The notes beneath the pieces were generated by a model. It did no database searches. It was not told where the DNA came from and was given only the letters and a program-made list of their open reading frames with translations. A DNA stretch of 6,881 nt from Actinobacteria bacterium UBA5182. GTDB taxonomy: Bacteria; Actinomycetota; UBA4738. How positions within the stretch are numbered: the first letter of the stretch is position 1; every line of letters begins with the position of its first letter. The stretch is from positions 4,335 to 11,215 of the forward strand of contig DHWM01000017.1 of assembly GCA_002413185.1 (NCBI GenBank). Direction: 5' to 3'. The position numbers were made by a program, and so were the translations under genes. This document shows positions 1 through 6,186 of the stretch, piece by piece.

Positions 1-689
1 CGTACGAGGAGATGCTGGAGCTGTCGGCGTCGGGGGCGAAGGTCCTGCACCTCCGGTCCGTCGAGTACGCTCGGCGGTACGGTGTGAAGGTGCACGTGCG
101 ATCCTCGTTCGCCCATGACGAGGGGACGTGGATCACCGAGGAGGACGTCCGGATGGAGGAGGCCATGATCTCGGGGGTGGCGGCCGACCCGTCGGAGGCG
201 AAGGTCACCATCGAGGACGTACCCGACAGGCCTGGGGCAGCCGCGGCGATCTTTCGCGATGTGGCCGCCGAGGGCGTCGGGGTCGACATGATCGTGCAGA
301 ACGTCTCGCACGACGGGCGCACCGACGTCTCGTTCCTGGTTCCACAGGCCGACCTCCCTCGGCTGTCTGCGGTCCTGGGCGGGATCGTTGAGAACGTCGG
401 CGCGGCGCGGTTCTCGGTCGATGGTGACATCGCGAAGATCTCCTTGGTGGGTGCGGGGATCAAGAGCCACCCCAACGTCCTGGCGGGGATGTTCGAGGCG
501 CTGGCCGGCGAGGGCATCAACATCGAGATGATCTCGACCTCGTCCATCCGCATCTCGTGCGTTATCCGGGCCGAGGACGCGGATCGCGCGGTTAAGGCCA
601 TCCACGCGAAGTTCGACCTGTCGGGTCAGGCCGCGGTGCGAGCCGAGCACACCGATGAGATCCCGACCGTCCGTCCCGAGAGGGCCTGA
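1..689 (+). CDS. lysC: Aspartokinase, C-terminal part (5' end outside window)
   Basis: Aspartokinase phosphorylates L-aspartate with ATP in the cytoplasm, the first step towards lysine, threonine, methionine and diaminopimelate. Only the last 228 residues are visible (reading frame begins at base 3), so the catalytic N-terminus is missing. The fragment opens with the end of the kinase domain (YEEMLELSASGAKVLHLRSV, then VRSSF), typical of the family. Two ACT domains follow: about fragment residues 64-128, with QNVS at 99-102, and about 143-205, with SLVGAGIKSHP at 147-157 and ISTSSIRIS at 177-185. In relatives these bind lysine and/or threonine for feedback inhibition. The reading frame ends at TGA 687-689 with a short, poorly conserved tail. 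The usual downstream partner asd lies on the same strand but about 5.5 kb away, beyond the restriction operon. The family is certain. Which amino acid inhibits this enzyme cannot be read from the fragment. Confidence 0.96.
   Translation, partial: YEEMLELSASGAKVLHLRSVEYARRYGVKVHVRSSFAHDEGTWITEEDVRMEEAMISGVAADPSEAKVTIEDVPDRPGAAAAIFRDVAAEGVGVDMIVQNVSHDGRTDVSFLVPQADLPRLSAVLGGIVENVGAARFSVDGDIAKISLVGAGIKSHPNVLAGMFEALAGEGINIEMISTSSIRISCVIRAEDADRAVKAIHAKFDLSGQAAVRAEHTDEIPTVRPERA
138..155 (+). promoter_or_regulatory. Candidate internal ribosome binding site and start codon for the aspartokinase beta subunit
   Basis: Inside lysC, a strong purine-rich Shine-Dalgarno-like run GAGGAGG (138-144) is followed after 8 nt by an in-frame ATG at 153-155. 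Translation from there would give a 178-residue protein (MEEAMISGV...) containing only the two ACT domains. In Corynebacterium glutamicum and Bacillus subtilis, lysC makes such a beta subunit from an internal in-frame start, forming alpha2beta2 enzymes, and the size and position match that arrangement. A caution is that the same bases encode a Glu-Glu-Asp stretch, so the SD could be incidental to codon usage. Confidence 0.5.
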
Positions 690-846
690 GCCGGCAGAGT
701 GTCAGGGACCCAGGACAGTCCGGCGGATCGCTTCTTTAGAGACTCGAATGTCATTCACAATCTGCGATAGGGCTCTGACCTGGAGAAACGCTGCGACTCT
801 AACGGTGACTCAACGGGATGCCGCGGTCCGATCGCTGGGTAAGGCC
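690..846. other. Convergent intergenic gap between lysC and mod
   Basis: This 157-bp stretch lies between the stop codons of two convergent genes. One line counted by hand (721-780) gives about 52% G+C, below the neighbouring genes. I found no hairpin followed by a T-run on either strand, so no intrinsic terminator can be called. The only tidy structure is an 11-bp interrupted palindrome, GAATG-T-CATTC (746-756), whose one-base centre suits a protein site better than an RNA hairpin. No gene, RNA or repeat is supported here. Confidence 0.5.
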
Positions 847-2880
847 TCAGACGCCGAAGGTCTCGATGACTTCCTCGCCCAGCATGTCGGTGATCTTGAC
901 CGCGACGGTGGTCTTGCCCCTGGGGGCGGGGAGCTCGTAGCGGCCTGAGACCAGGTCCTGCTTGCGCTCAGGGACGTCGGAGAGGGCGACGTTGAAGACC
1001 TGGCCGTCGTAGGACGTGTCGATCATCACCGAGTCCACCATGGCCCGCCAGTCCTCGATCTTCGGGCGGACCACGCCGGTCTGCTGGGCGAGGCGCTCGA
1101 CGATGGTGGGCGAGACGAAGTCCTCGATATCGACCACGAGCTTGCCGTCCCGGCGGGCCACCGCCAGCCTGGCCCGGGCCGGCTCGTGGCGGAGGAACTT
1201 GCCGTACTTGGGATCTGAGCGGAGCTCGATGACCTCGACGCGGTTGACGGCGTTCTTGCCGCGACGGAGCCGGTTCCAGTCCTCGACCCAGGTCCGAGCG
1301 GCCATCTCGATCCCCAGGCAGACGAGGGTGACCGAACGGTCCTCCTCCGGCCGGCTGTCCAGTTCCCGCTTGAGGTCTTCGAGGTCGACGGGGGAGAGCG
1401 GGTGGTCGAACGGCACGATCTTGACCAGGTTGGCGCCAAGCGTGCCGTCGAAGTAAGGGTCGGTCCGCATCCGCTGAACCCCGATGTGCTCGCAGGCCAG
1501 GTTGACCGCCTCGTTGTGCTGGATGGCGAGGTCGTAGTCGTTGACCCGCCAGGTTGTGAAGGAAAGCTGGGAGGGGTCGAGCCGGTCGCCCTCGCCAGTG
1601 CCGAGGCTGGTCTGCGCGCCGGCCGCGATCTGCTCCTCGATGACTTGCTGGAGCCGCTTGCCCGTGGTCTGGGCCGCACCCTTGTTGATGTCGCACCCGA
1701 TCCACCGCCGCCCAAGCTTCTGGGCGACCGCAGCAGTCGTTCCGGAACCGATAAAACAGTCGAGCACGGTATCGCCCGGGTCGCTGGAGGCTTCAATGAT
1801 GCGCCTGAGTAGACCTTCCGGCTTTCTAGTTGGGAAATCAGGAGCCTCAGCGCCGGTCCCGTAGCCGCGGATCTGGCTGATGTCATCCCACCAGGTCGTA
1901 AGAAGACGGCCCTTGCTCTCATCAAGGTATTGTTTGACCTTGAGTGTTTGATTACTTCCTTTCCCTACCACCATGAGAAGGCCAGCTTGGTCCAACGCTT
2001 CCATGCGCTGCTTTGAGATTCTCCAACCCATGGCTGGCGGCTGAATGCCATTCCATTCGTACATCAGGTTGGGCCGCGGATGAGGACTCACGAGATTTCC
2101 GAGGTTGTATCGTCTGCCGCTTTGAGGCTCGCGATGGCGATACCATGTTTCCCTCGTCTTTTTCGAAAGTGGTACGAAGAGTCGGTTGAACGCCGGGTTG
2201 TCACCCTTCGAATAGACCAAAATCGTGTCATGAACAACCCCAAACCGTCTTGCATCGTTGTGGGAATCCGAGCGTCGCCACGCGATTTCCGACAGGAAGT
2301 TCGTAGTGCCAAAGGCTTCATCGAGCAGCGCTCGAAGCAAATAGTTCCGGTTTGAGTCGCAGTGCAGGTAGATCGTTCCGGTCTCGGCGAGCAACTCCTT
2401 CAGAAGCAGCAACCGCTCGTACATGAACTGCAGGTAGTTGTCGTTCGCCCAGATGTCCGTGTACTGGATCTGCTCGCCGAGCGTGTAGCCCTCACCGTCG
2501 AGCTTGGCCGTGCCGGTCGCCCCGCGGAGCGATACTCGCCGCACGTAGTCGGCGCCCGAGTCGAACGGGGGGTCGATGTAGATGAGGTTCACCTTGCCCC
2601 GGAAGCCGTTCGCGAGCAGGTGGGCCAGGACCTCCTTGTTGTCGCCGTGGAAGAGCAGCCCGCCCTGCGGATAGCCCGGCGGCCAGTCCGACCACACCTC
2701 TTCCGTGCGCGGCTTCTCCAGTTCGCCGGTGGGGTCGAACGTCTCGACGTGCTGGGCGGGGAAGGCCGTGACCTGCGTGAGCGGCCGCTTGCCGACCCAG
2801 GTCAGCATCGGCCGGCCCTTGGCAGCCGTGACCTTGACGGTTGCGGGAGTCGAACTGGCTCTAGGCTTCGTCGTCGCCAT
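847..2880 (-). CDS. mod: Type III restriction-modification methyltransferase subunit (beta-class adenine-N6 DNA methyltransferase)
   Basis: This 677-residue protein is expected to methylate adenine in an asymmetric target site and to give sequence specificity to the Res nuclease. The motif order is that of a beta-class enzyme. The catalytic motif DPPF is at 103-106, and YLHCDSNRNYLLRALL (about 171-186) and DTILVYSKG (about 218-226) follow. A target-recognition region spans roughly 235-340. Motif X-like FPTRKPEGLL is at 349-358, and the SAM-binding motif FIGSGT comes late, at 376-381. The C-terminal ~240 residues (from about 440) are a helicase-partner or dimerisation-type extension that I do not recognise in detail. 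The ATG at 2880 overlaps the end of hepT by 20 bp and has GGAG 7 nt upstream. M25 (2808), with AAGGG before it, is an alternative start, because residues 1-24 are an Ala/Thr/Lys-rich tail unlikely to be conserved. The gene is last in the operon, whereas classical type III operons usually place mod first. G+C drops in the middle of the gene. The recognition sequence cannot be predicted. Confidence 0.95.
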   Translation of the reverse strand: MATTKPRASSTPATVKVTAAKGRPMLTWVGKRPLTQVTAFPAQHVETFDPTGELEKPRTEEVWSDWPPGYPQGGLLFHGDNKEVLAHLLANGFRGKVNLIYIDPPFDSGADYVRRVSLRGATGTAKLDGEGYTLGEQIQYTDIWANDNYLQFMYERLLLLKELLAETGTIYLHCDSNRNYLLRALLDEAFGTTNFLSEIAWRRSDSHNDARRFGVVHDTILVYSKGDNPAFNRLFVPLSKKTRETWYRHREPQSGRRYNLGNLVSPHPRPNLMYEWNGIQPPAMGWRISKQRMEALDQAGLLMVVGKGSNQTLKVKQYLDESKGRLLTTWWDDISQIRGYGTGAEAPDFPTRKPEGLLRRIIEASSDPGDTVLDCFIGSGTTAAVAQKLGRRWIGCDINKGAAQTTGKRLQQVIEEQIAAGAQTSLGTGEGDRLDPSQLSFTTWRVNDYDLAIQHNEAVNLACEHIGVQRMRTDPYFDGTLGANLVKIVPFDHPLSPVDLEDLKRELDSRPEEDRSVTLVCLGIEMAARTWVEDWNRLRRGKNAVNRVEVIELRSDPKYGKFLRHEPARARLAVARRDGKLVVDIEDFVSPTIVERLAQQTGVVRPKIEDWRAMVDSVMIDTSYDGQVFNVALSDVPERKQDLVSGRYELPAPRGKTTVAVKITDMLGEEVIETFGV
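1921..2340 (-). other. Low-G+C central segment of mod covering the target-recognition region
   Basis: A hand count gives 220 G+C of 420 bases (about 52%) here, against 68-78% in sampled 60-base lines of the same gene at 1141, 1561, 2461 and 2521. The segment encodes about residues 180-320. These lie between the catalytic half (DPPF) and motif X/motif I, where beta-class methyltransferases carry the target-recognition domain. The reading frame is intact and contains no broken motif. The simplest reading is a specificity domain acquired by recombination from a lower-GC donor. Relaxed codon use in a fast-evolving domain is the alternative. Confidence 0.6.
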
Positions 2881-3220
2881 CGGGGGGCTCCGGAAGAATG
2901 CGCTCGAGTGTTTCGGCGAGAGATGGTACGTGCGTCTTGATCACGGCCCACACGATGTCGTAGTCGATGGTGTCGTATCCGTGCGTGATGCGATCCCTGG
3001 TTCCAGAGATCGACCGCCACTCGATCTCCGGATGGGCTTCCCTGTAACCCTGCGAGATTCGTTTGGCGGCCCCGCCCAGGACCGCCAGCTCCCAAAGGAC
3101 GGCGTCCCGGGTCAGATCGTCCGCCATCAACTGTTCGAAGTCCATATCGCCGACGAACTGAAGGATTCGCCGGGCCGCGATCAGCATGTCGAGTGCGGAG
3201 GCGTCATCTCGTGACGACAT
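2861..3220 (-). CDS. hepT: HepT-like ribonuclease toxin (HEPN domain, DUF86 family)
   Basis: This is a 119-residue all-alpha protein of the HepT/DUF86 type. The diagnostic HEPN motif R-x4-H-x-Y is complete as RDRITHGY (residues 75-82: R75, H80, Y82). Around it are family hallmarks: an N-terminal DMLIAARRIL helix (11-20), LGGAAKRIS (48-56) and the HPEIEWRSI lead-in (63-71). In characterised HepT/MntA pairs the R and H cleave RNA, and the antitoxin neutralises HepT by adding AMP units to the tyrosine of this motif. Here the antitoxin-like nucleotidyltransferase is the C-terminus of the upstream res product, and the two genes overlap by 17 bp. The ATG at 3220 fits homologous N-termini. The nearest GGAG is about 13 nt away, further than ideal, so translation probably depends on coupling to res. 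The gene also overlaps mod by 20 bp. The family is certain. Toxicity and the RNA target are inferred. Confidence 0.94.
   Translation of the reverse strand: MSSRDDASALDMLIAARRILQFVGDMDFEQLMADDLTRDAVLWELAVLGGAAKRISQGYREAHPEIEWRSISGTRDRITHGYDTIDYDIVWAVIKTHVPSLAETLERILPEPPDGDDEA
2888..2891 (-). promoter_or_regulatory. Shine-Dalgarno sequence for mod
   Basis: On the minus strand GGAG precedes the mod ATG (2880-2878) with a 7-nt spacer, inside the hepT coding sequence. It supports the start at 2880 and independent re-initiation at mod after hepT. Confidence 0.5.
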
Positions 3221-3509
3221 ACGGCTCTGCGCTCTCCAGAATGGCCTTGCGGCGGATCCAGTTGGGACTCTGCTCGATCGCCCTCTTGCTCACCAAGTCG
3301 ACGTTGCGCCCCAAGATTTCACGGAGCTCGTTCTCCATCTCGCCCTCATTCGAGAGACTCCGGTGCGCCTCAGGCGCGAACGCCACCAGGACGTCGACGT
3401 CGCTGTCGGGGCGGAAGTCGTCGCGGAGGACCGAGCCGAAGAAGGACAGCTCGGTGATCTTCCACTTGCGGCAGAACTCCTCGATCTTGGCTCTATTGAT
3501 TGGGATGCG
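3204..3509 (-). other. MntA-like nucleotidyltransferase domain at the C-terminus of Res
   Basis: Residues about 877-977 of the Res product carry FFGSVLRDDFRPDSDVDVLV-like sequence, the GS-x(10)-DxD signature of the MNT fold that binds ATP and magnesium. The domain begins RIPINRAKIEEFC, matching the usual N-terminus of free-standing antitoxins of this family, but the Met that would start them is absent. It is followed immediately by the overlapping hepT gene, the expected toxin partner. All visible catalytic residues are intact, so AMP-transferase activity on HepT Y82 is plausible, by inference. Confidence 0.9.
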
Positions 3510-6137
3510 GAGCCTGGAGCCGTCGGTTTGTCCGTCGCCGATGAACGCCCGGACCTCGGCGAGCTCATCGGGGGCGACGGCCTCGGTTCGGGTGAAGATC
3601 ATCTCGTAGCGGATTCGGTCGGTGTTCAGCTCCTCCCACTTCTTGAGCGCCATGGCCTTGGCACCGTTCGTCCCATTGACGGGGTCCTCGCGGGCGCGTT
3701 CGGACTTGATCTCCACGATCAGGACCCTGCCGTCCTTCTTCCGGATCACGAAGTCGGGGGTGTAGCGCCGCCACTTGCCCGTGGAGTCGCGGTACTCCAC
3801 GAAGAAGTCGGTCTTGCCCGGATCGGTGATGCCGCCGGTGAAGTAGACGTCCTCGACCTCGTCAGGGTGCACGTCGACGGTCCGAAGCACCTGGTCGAAG
3901 AAGTCCTTCTCCGGCATGGAGTCGAAGTTGTAGGGATCGTAGTGGAAGCCGAACTCCCCGTCGTTCCACTTCTCCACGTCGGAGAGCGAGAGCAGGAGCT
4001 GCTCGCGGTCCTTCCGATACACGATCTCGGTCGTGTAGACGGCGTCGCCGTGCTCGTCGGCGCTCAGCTTGAATCCGGCTGGCTTCACCAGGGCCAGGGC
4101 CGCTTCCACCGTTTCGTCGGAGACCACGTAATCGCGGGTCTGGTCCTCGATCTGGGCGGCCAGGGGCCCCACGTGCGCGAGCGGGACGTCCTTATCGCCG
4201 TAGAGCCGTCTGATCTCGTCGTAGACCGTCCATAGGTCCAGTCGGTATTGGGCTGCGAGCTCCGTGGATGCGGCGTAGGCGTCCAGCGTCTGGGGTTCGG
4301 TGGCGATCTCCACGGTGTCCTCGAGCTGCTTCAGGATCCTGCGGCCGATGGGTTGGTCCGCCAGGACATAGCGATGCTCGTGGAGGCGGGTCTCGGCCGC
4401 GGCTGGCCTTTTCAGGGCCAGAGGTTCCAGGGCCTCGTCGGATCTGCCCACCGTATGCTCCACCCTCGTCACCATCAGCGGCGGGACGTCGCTCTTTCGA
4501 AGGACCAGGCGCTTGGTCCGGCGTTCTGTGGCCTGCCGGTTCAGCGACGAGATGGTCTCGCCGTACGTCTCGGCGAGCTGGGTGTCCAGGATCTTGTAGT
4601 TGTCGGCCGAGAGGTAGACGCGGGCCTTGGCCTGATTGCCGGGAACCTGGCGCAGGCACCGGCTGGCGGCCTGAAGGACGAAGTTGTTCGAGGTCTTCAG
4701 CTTCCTGGCCAGGGCGCAGCCGAACAGGCTCGGGCAGTTCCACCCCTCCGTTCCCTTGTTGACCAGGAGGACCAGACGGTGGGGGCTGGAAGGGTCGTTC
4801 AGCCGGTTGAAGGCGTCGATGTCGGCCTGCTTCGTGAGCGTGGCGTCCGATGTATTGACCAGCGCATGCGTCGGACTGAGGCCCGCCATCACCAGGGCCT
4901 CGTCGATGACCGGCCGGAGGGCCTTCAGGTCGTCGGTCTGCGGGAAGTACATGGCGAGCTTGGACGGCGCTCCGTTCGGCAGCCGGACCTCGCCGTAATC
5001 GCGGAAGAAGTCCTGGACGACGTGGGCGACGTAGGCGGCCGGGTCGTCGGTGACGTCGTAGCCGCGGATGTTGTCCGAGACGTCCTTGAGGATGCCGTCG
5101 CGGATGCCCTGGGAAAGCCCGTACCAGATCACCACGTCCTTCAGCGGCTGGCGCTTGAAGTACGGCGTGCCCGTGGTGTTGATCACGCACACCAGGCTGG
5201 TGTTCTGGGCGAGGTAGTCGACGGTCTGCCGAACTTTCTTCAGGCCCTTCTCCAGGGACTGCCCGTACGTGTGATGGGCCTCGTCGGAGAAGATCGCCAG
5301 CTGCGGGAGGCTGGCGATGCGGGTCAGCCGGGCGTTGGCCACCTCGGATCGAGCCTGGTCCATCGCCGCTGGGTCGAACAGCCGCCCGATCTCCGACTTC
5401 CTGATGGCCTCCTTTCGGATCCGGATCTTCTCCGTGTTGGTGACGACCACGTTGAAGATGGAGCCGGGGACCACCGGCACCTCCTTCTCGCCGTCGCGGG
5501 TGAACGTCAGCTTGACGGAGGCGGCGAAGCCCTTGTGCATCCGTGGCGGGAGGATGCGGTCGTAGGGGACCTCGTTCAGCTCGCGGAGCGACTCGATGAT
5601 GGTCTTGCCCGGCGCGAACACCAGCGCGTTTTGCACGAACGGCCCGTCGGCGTACTCCTGGGCCATGGCGAACTCGGTGGCGATGACGGCACCGATGAGG
5701 ATGGTCTTCCCGGCACCCATGGCCAGTGCCAGGATGTAGCTGGGATAGTCCAGCGCGAGAGTCTCGCGGAGCGAGTGGAGCTGGAACCGCTTGACGAACT
5801 CGTCGTCCGTTCGGACCAGGTCCCACAGGCGGTCGCCGTCGTAATCGGCTTCGGCGAAGGCCTGCGCGGAGATCCCCAGCGCCTCCAGCAGCTCCGCTCG
5901 GCCCTCGAACAGGCCGCGATAGAGATCGAAGACGTGCGCAGTGCCCTCGACCAGCCGCAGGTACCAATACGTCTCGAGCGCGTGCAGCTGAGGCCTGCGG
6001 AGGAAACGAAGCTCACCCTCGTCCGTCTCGCCGGCCCAGTCCAGGATTTCGGCGATGGCCGGATATGGCTCGCTCGAGTGTCCATCGCTGCGCCACTTGG
6101 CGACCGATTCGGCGAGGCGTTCGTACAGATGCTCCAT
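3204..6137 (-). CDS. res: Type III restriction subunit (SF2 helicase plus PD-(D/E)XK nuclease) fused to an MntA-like nucleotidyltransferase antitoxin
   Basis: This 977-residue protein is predicted to be an ATP-dependent DNA translocase and endonuclease that cuts DNA lacking Mod methylation. Helicase motifs in order are Walker A AMGAGKT (139-145, K144), DEAH (285-288), TGTP (322-325), a motif V-like KGTEGWN (461-467) and motif VI QAASRCLR (489-496). The nuclease core is PD (794-795) followed by EIK (809-811), giving D795, E809 and K811. From about 877 to 977 comes a complete minimal nucleotidyltransferase: GS at 901-902, DSDVD at 911-915 and a later acidic residue in NVDLV (D947). Stand-alone MntA antitoxins have this size and motif set. 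The junction contains no start codon and no stop, so the two parts are one protein. The ATG at 6137 was chosen because upstream codons in this frame lie antisense to asd. No Shine-Dalgarno sequence is visible, and a TACGCT hexamer 10 nt upstream suggests a very short leader. The gene is first in the operon and overlaps hepT by 17 bp. Annotation as plain DEAD/DEAH helicase would miss the C-terminal domain. Confidence 0.94.
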   Translation of the reverse strand: MEHLYERLAESVAKWRSDGHSSEPYPAIAEILDWAGETDEGELRFLRRPQLHALETYWYLRLVEGTAHVFDLYRGLFEGRAELLEALGISAQAFAEADYDGDRLWDLVRTDDEFVKRFQLHSLRETLALDYPSYILALAMGAGKTILIGAVIATEFAMAQEYADGPFVQNALVFAPGKTIIESLRELNEVPYDRILPPRMHKGFAASVKLTFTRDGEKEVPVVPGSIFNVVVTNTEKIRIRKEAIRKSEIGRLFDPAAMDQARSEVANARLTRIASLPQLAIFSDEAHHTYGQSLEKGLKKVRQTVDYLAQNTSLVCVINTTGTPYFKRQPLKDVVIWYGLSQGIRDGILKDVSDNIRGYDVTDDPAAYVAHVVQDFFRDYGEVRLPNGAPSKLAMYFPQTDDLKALRPVIDEALVMAGLSPTHALVNTSDATLTKQADIDAFNRLNDPSSPHRLVLLVNKGTEGWNCPSLFGCALARKLKTSNNFVLQAASRCLRQVPGNQAKARVYLSADNYKILDTQLAETYGETISSLNRQATERRTKRLVLRKSDVPPLMVTRVEHTVGRSDEALEPLALKRPAAAETRLHEHRYVLADQPIGRRILKQLEDTVEIATEPQTLDAYAASTELAAQYRLDLWTVYDEIRRLYGDKDVPLAHVGPLAAQIEDQTRDYVVSDETVEAALALVKPAGFKLSADEHGDAVYTTEIVYRKDREQLLLSLSDVEKWNDGEFGFHYDPYNFDSMPEKDFFDQVLRTVDVHPDEVEDVYFTGGITDPGKTDFFVEYRDSTGKWRRYTPDFVIRKKDGRVLIVEIKSERAREDPVNGTNGAKAMALKKWEELNTDRIRYEMIFTRTEAVAPDELAEVRAFIGDGQTDGSRLRIPINRAKIEEFCRKWKITELSFFGSVLRDDFRPDSDVDVLVAFAPEAHRSLSNEGEMENELREILGRNVDLVSKRAIEQSPNWIRRKAILESAEPYVVTR

Positions 6138-6186
6138 GGCCGGCGCTAGCGTAGCCCGTGGAAATGACACCGATAGGATGGATGGC
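6138..6186. promoter_or_regulatory. Divergent promoter region of res and asd
   Basis: Only 49 bp separate the start codons of res (minus) and asd (plus), so both promoters must fit here or extend into coding sequence. On the plus strand TAGGAT (6174-6179) ends 7 nt before the asd ATG, and on the minus strand TACGCT (6153-6148) ends 10 nt before the res ATG. TANNNT hexamers at such distances are typical of leaderless or nearly leaderless actinobacterial transcripts. I see no convincing -35 element for either. An 8-bp perfect palindrome CGCTAGCG (6144-6151) overlaps the res hexamer and could be an operator or chance. Confidence 0.45.
6175..6178 (+). promoter_or_regulatory. Possible Shine-Dalgarno sequence deciding the asd start
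   Basis: AGGA stands 8 nt before the ATG at 6187. A second in-frame ATG at 6178 would add only Met-Asp-Gly and lacks comparable upstream spacing, so 6187 is preferred. The same bases overlap the -10-like TAGGAT, and if that hexamer is the real promoter the transcript starts too late to include this site. The two readings exclude each other. Confidence 0.35.

Noticed and set aside
741..811. Three GACTC copies (741, 795, 807) in the convergent gap
   Set aside because: Five-base words with irregular spacing, compatible with chance. Not a repeat array.
683..850. GGCCTGAG (683) and GGCCTCAG (843) as possible insertion-site duplications
   Set aside because: They differ by one base, both lie on the same side of the cassette, and neither recurs at the asd side, so they cannot mark insertion ends.
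655..948. Small + strand open frame across the lysC-mod gap
   Set aside because: It overlaps the ends of two certain genes, has no motif and no good ribosome binding site.
3186..4235. 349-codon open frame on the + strand opposite res and its MNT domain
   Set aside because: Antisense shadow with no family motifs, overlapping the well-supported nuclease and MNT coding sequence.
4192..5967. 591-codon open frame on the - strand in another phase of res
   Set aside because: Arg/Gly/Pro-rich shifted-frame product typical of high-GC genes, and incompatible with the real frame.
4248..6149. 633-codon open frame on the + strand opposite res
   Set aside because: Its translation has no recognisable motif and the skewed composition of an antisense frame in high-GC DNA. 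The opposite strand has every helicase motif in order.
6178..6186. Alternative asd start at 6178
   Set aside because: It adds only three residues (Met-Asp-Gly) before the conserved MRVAVIG start and lacks an upstream site as good as that of 6187, though it cannot be excluded.
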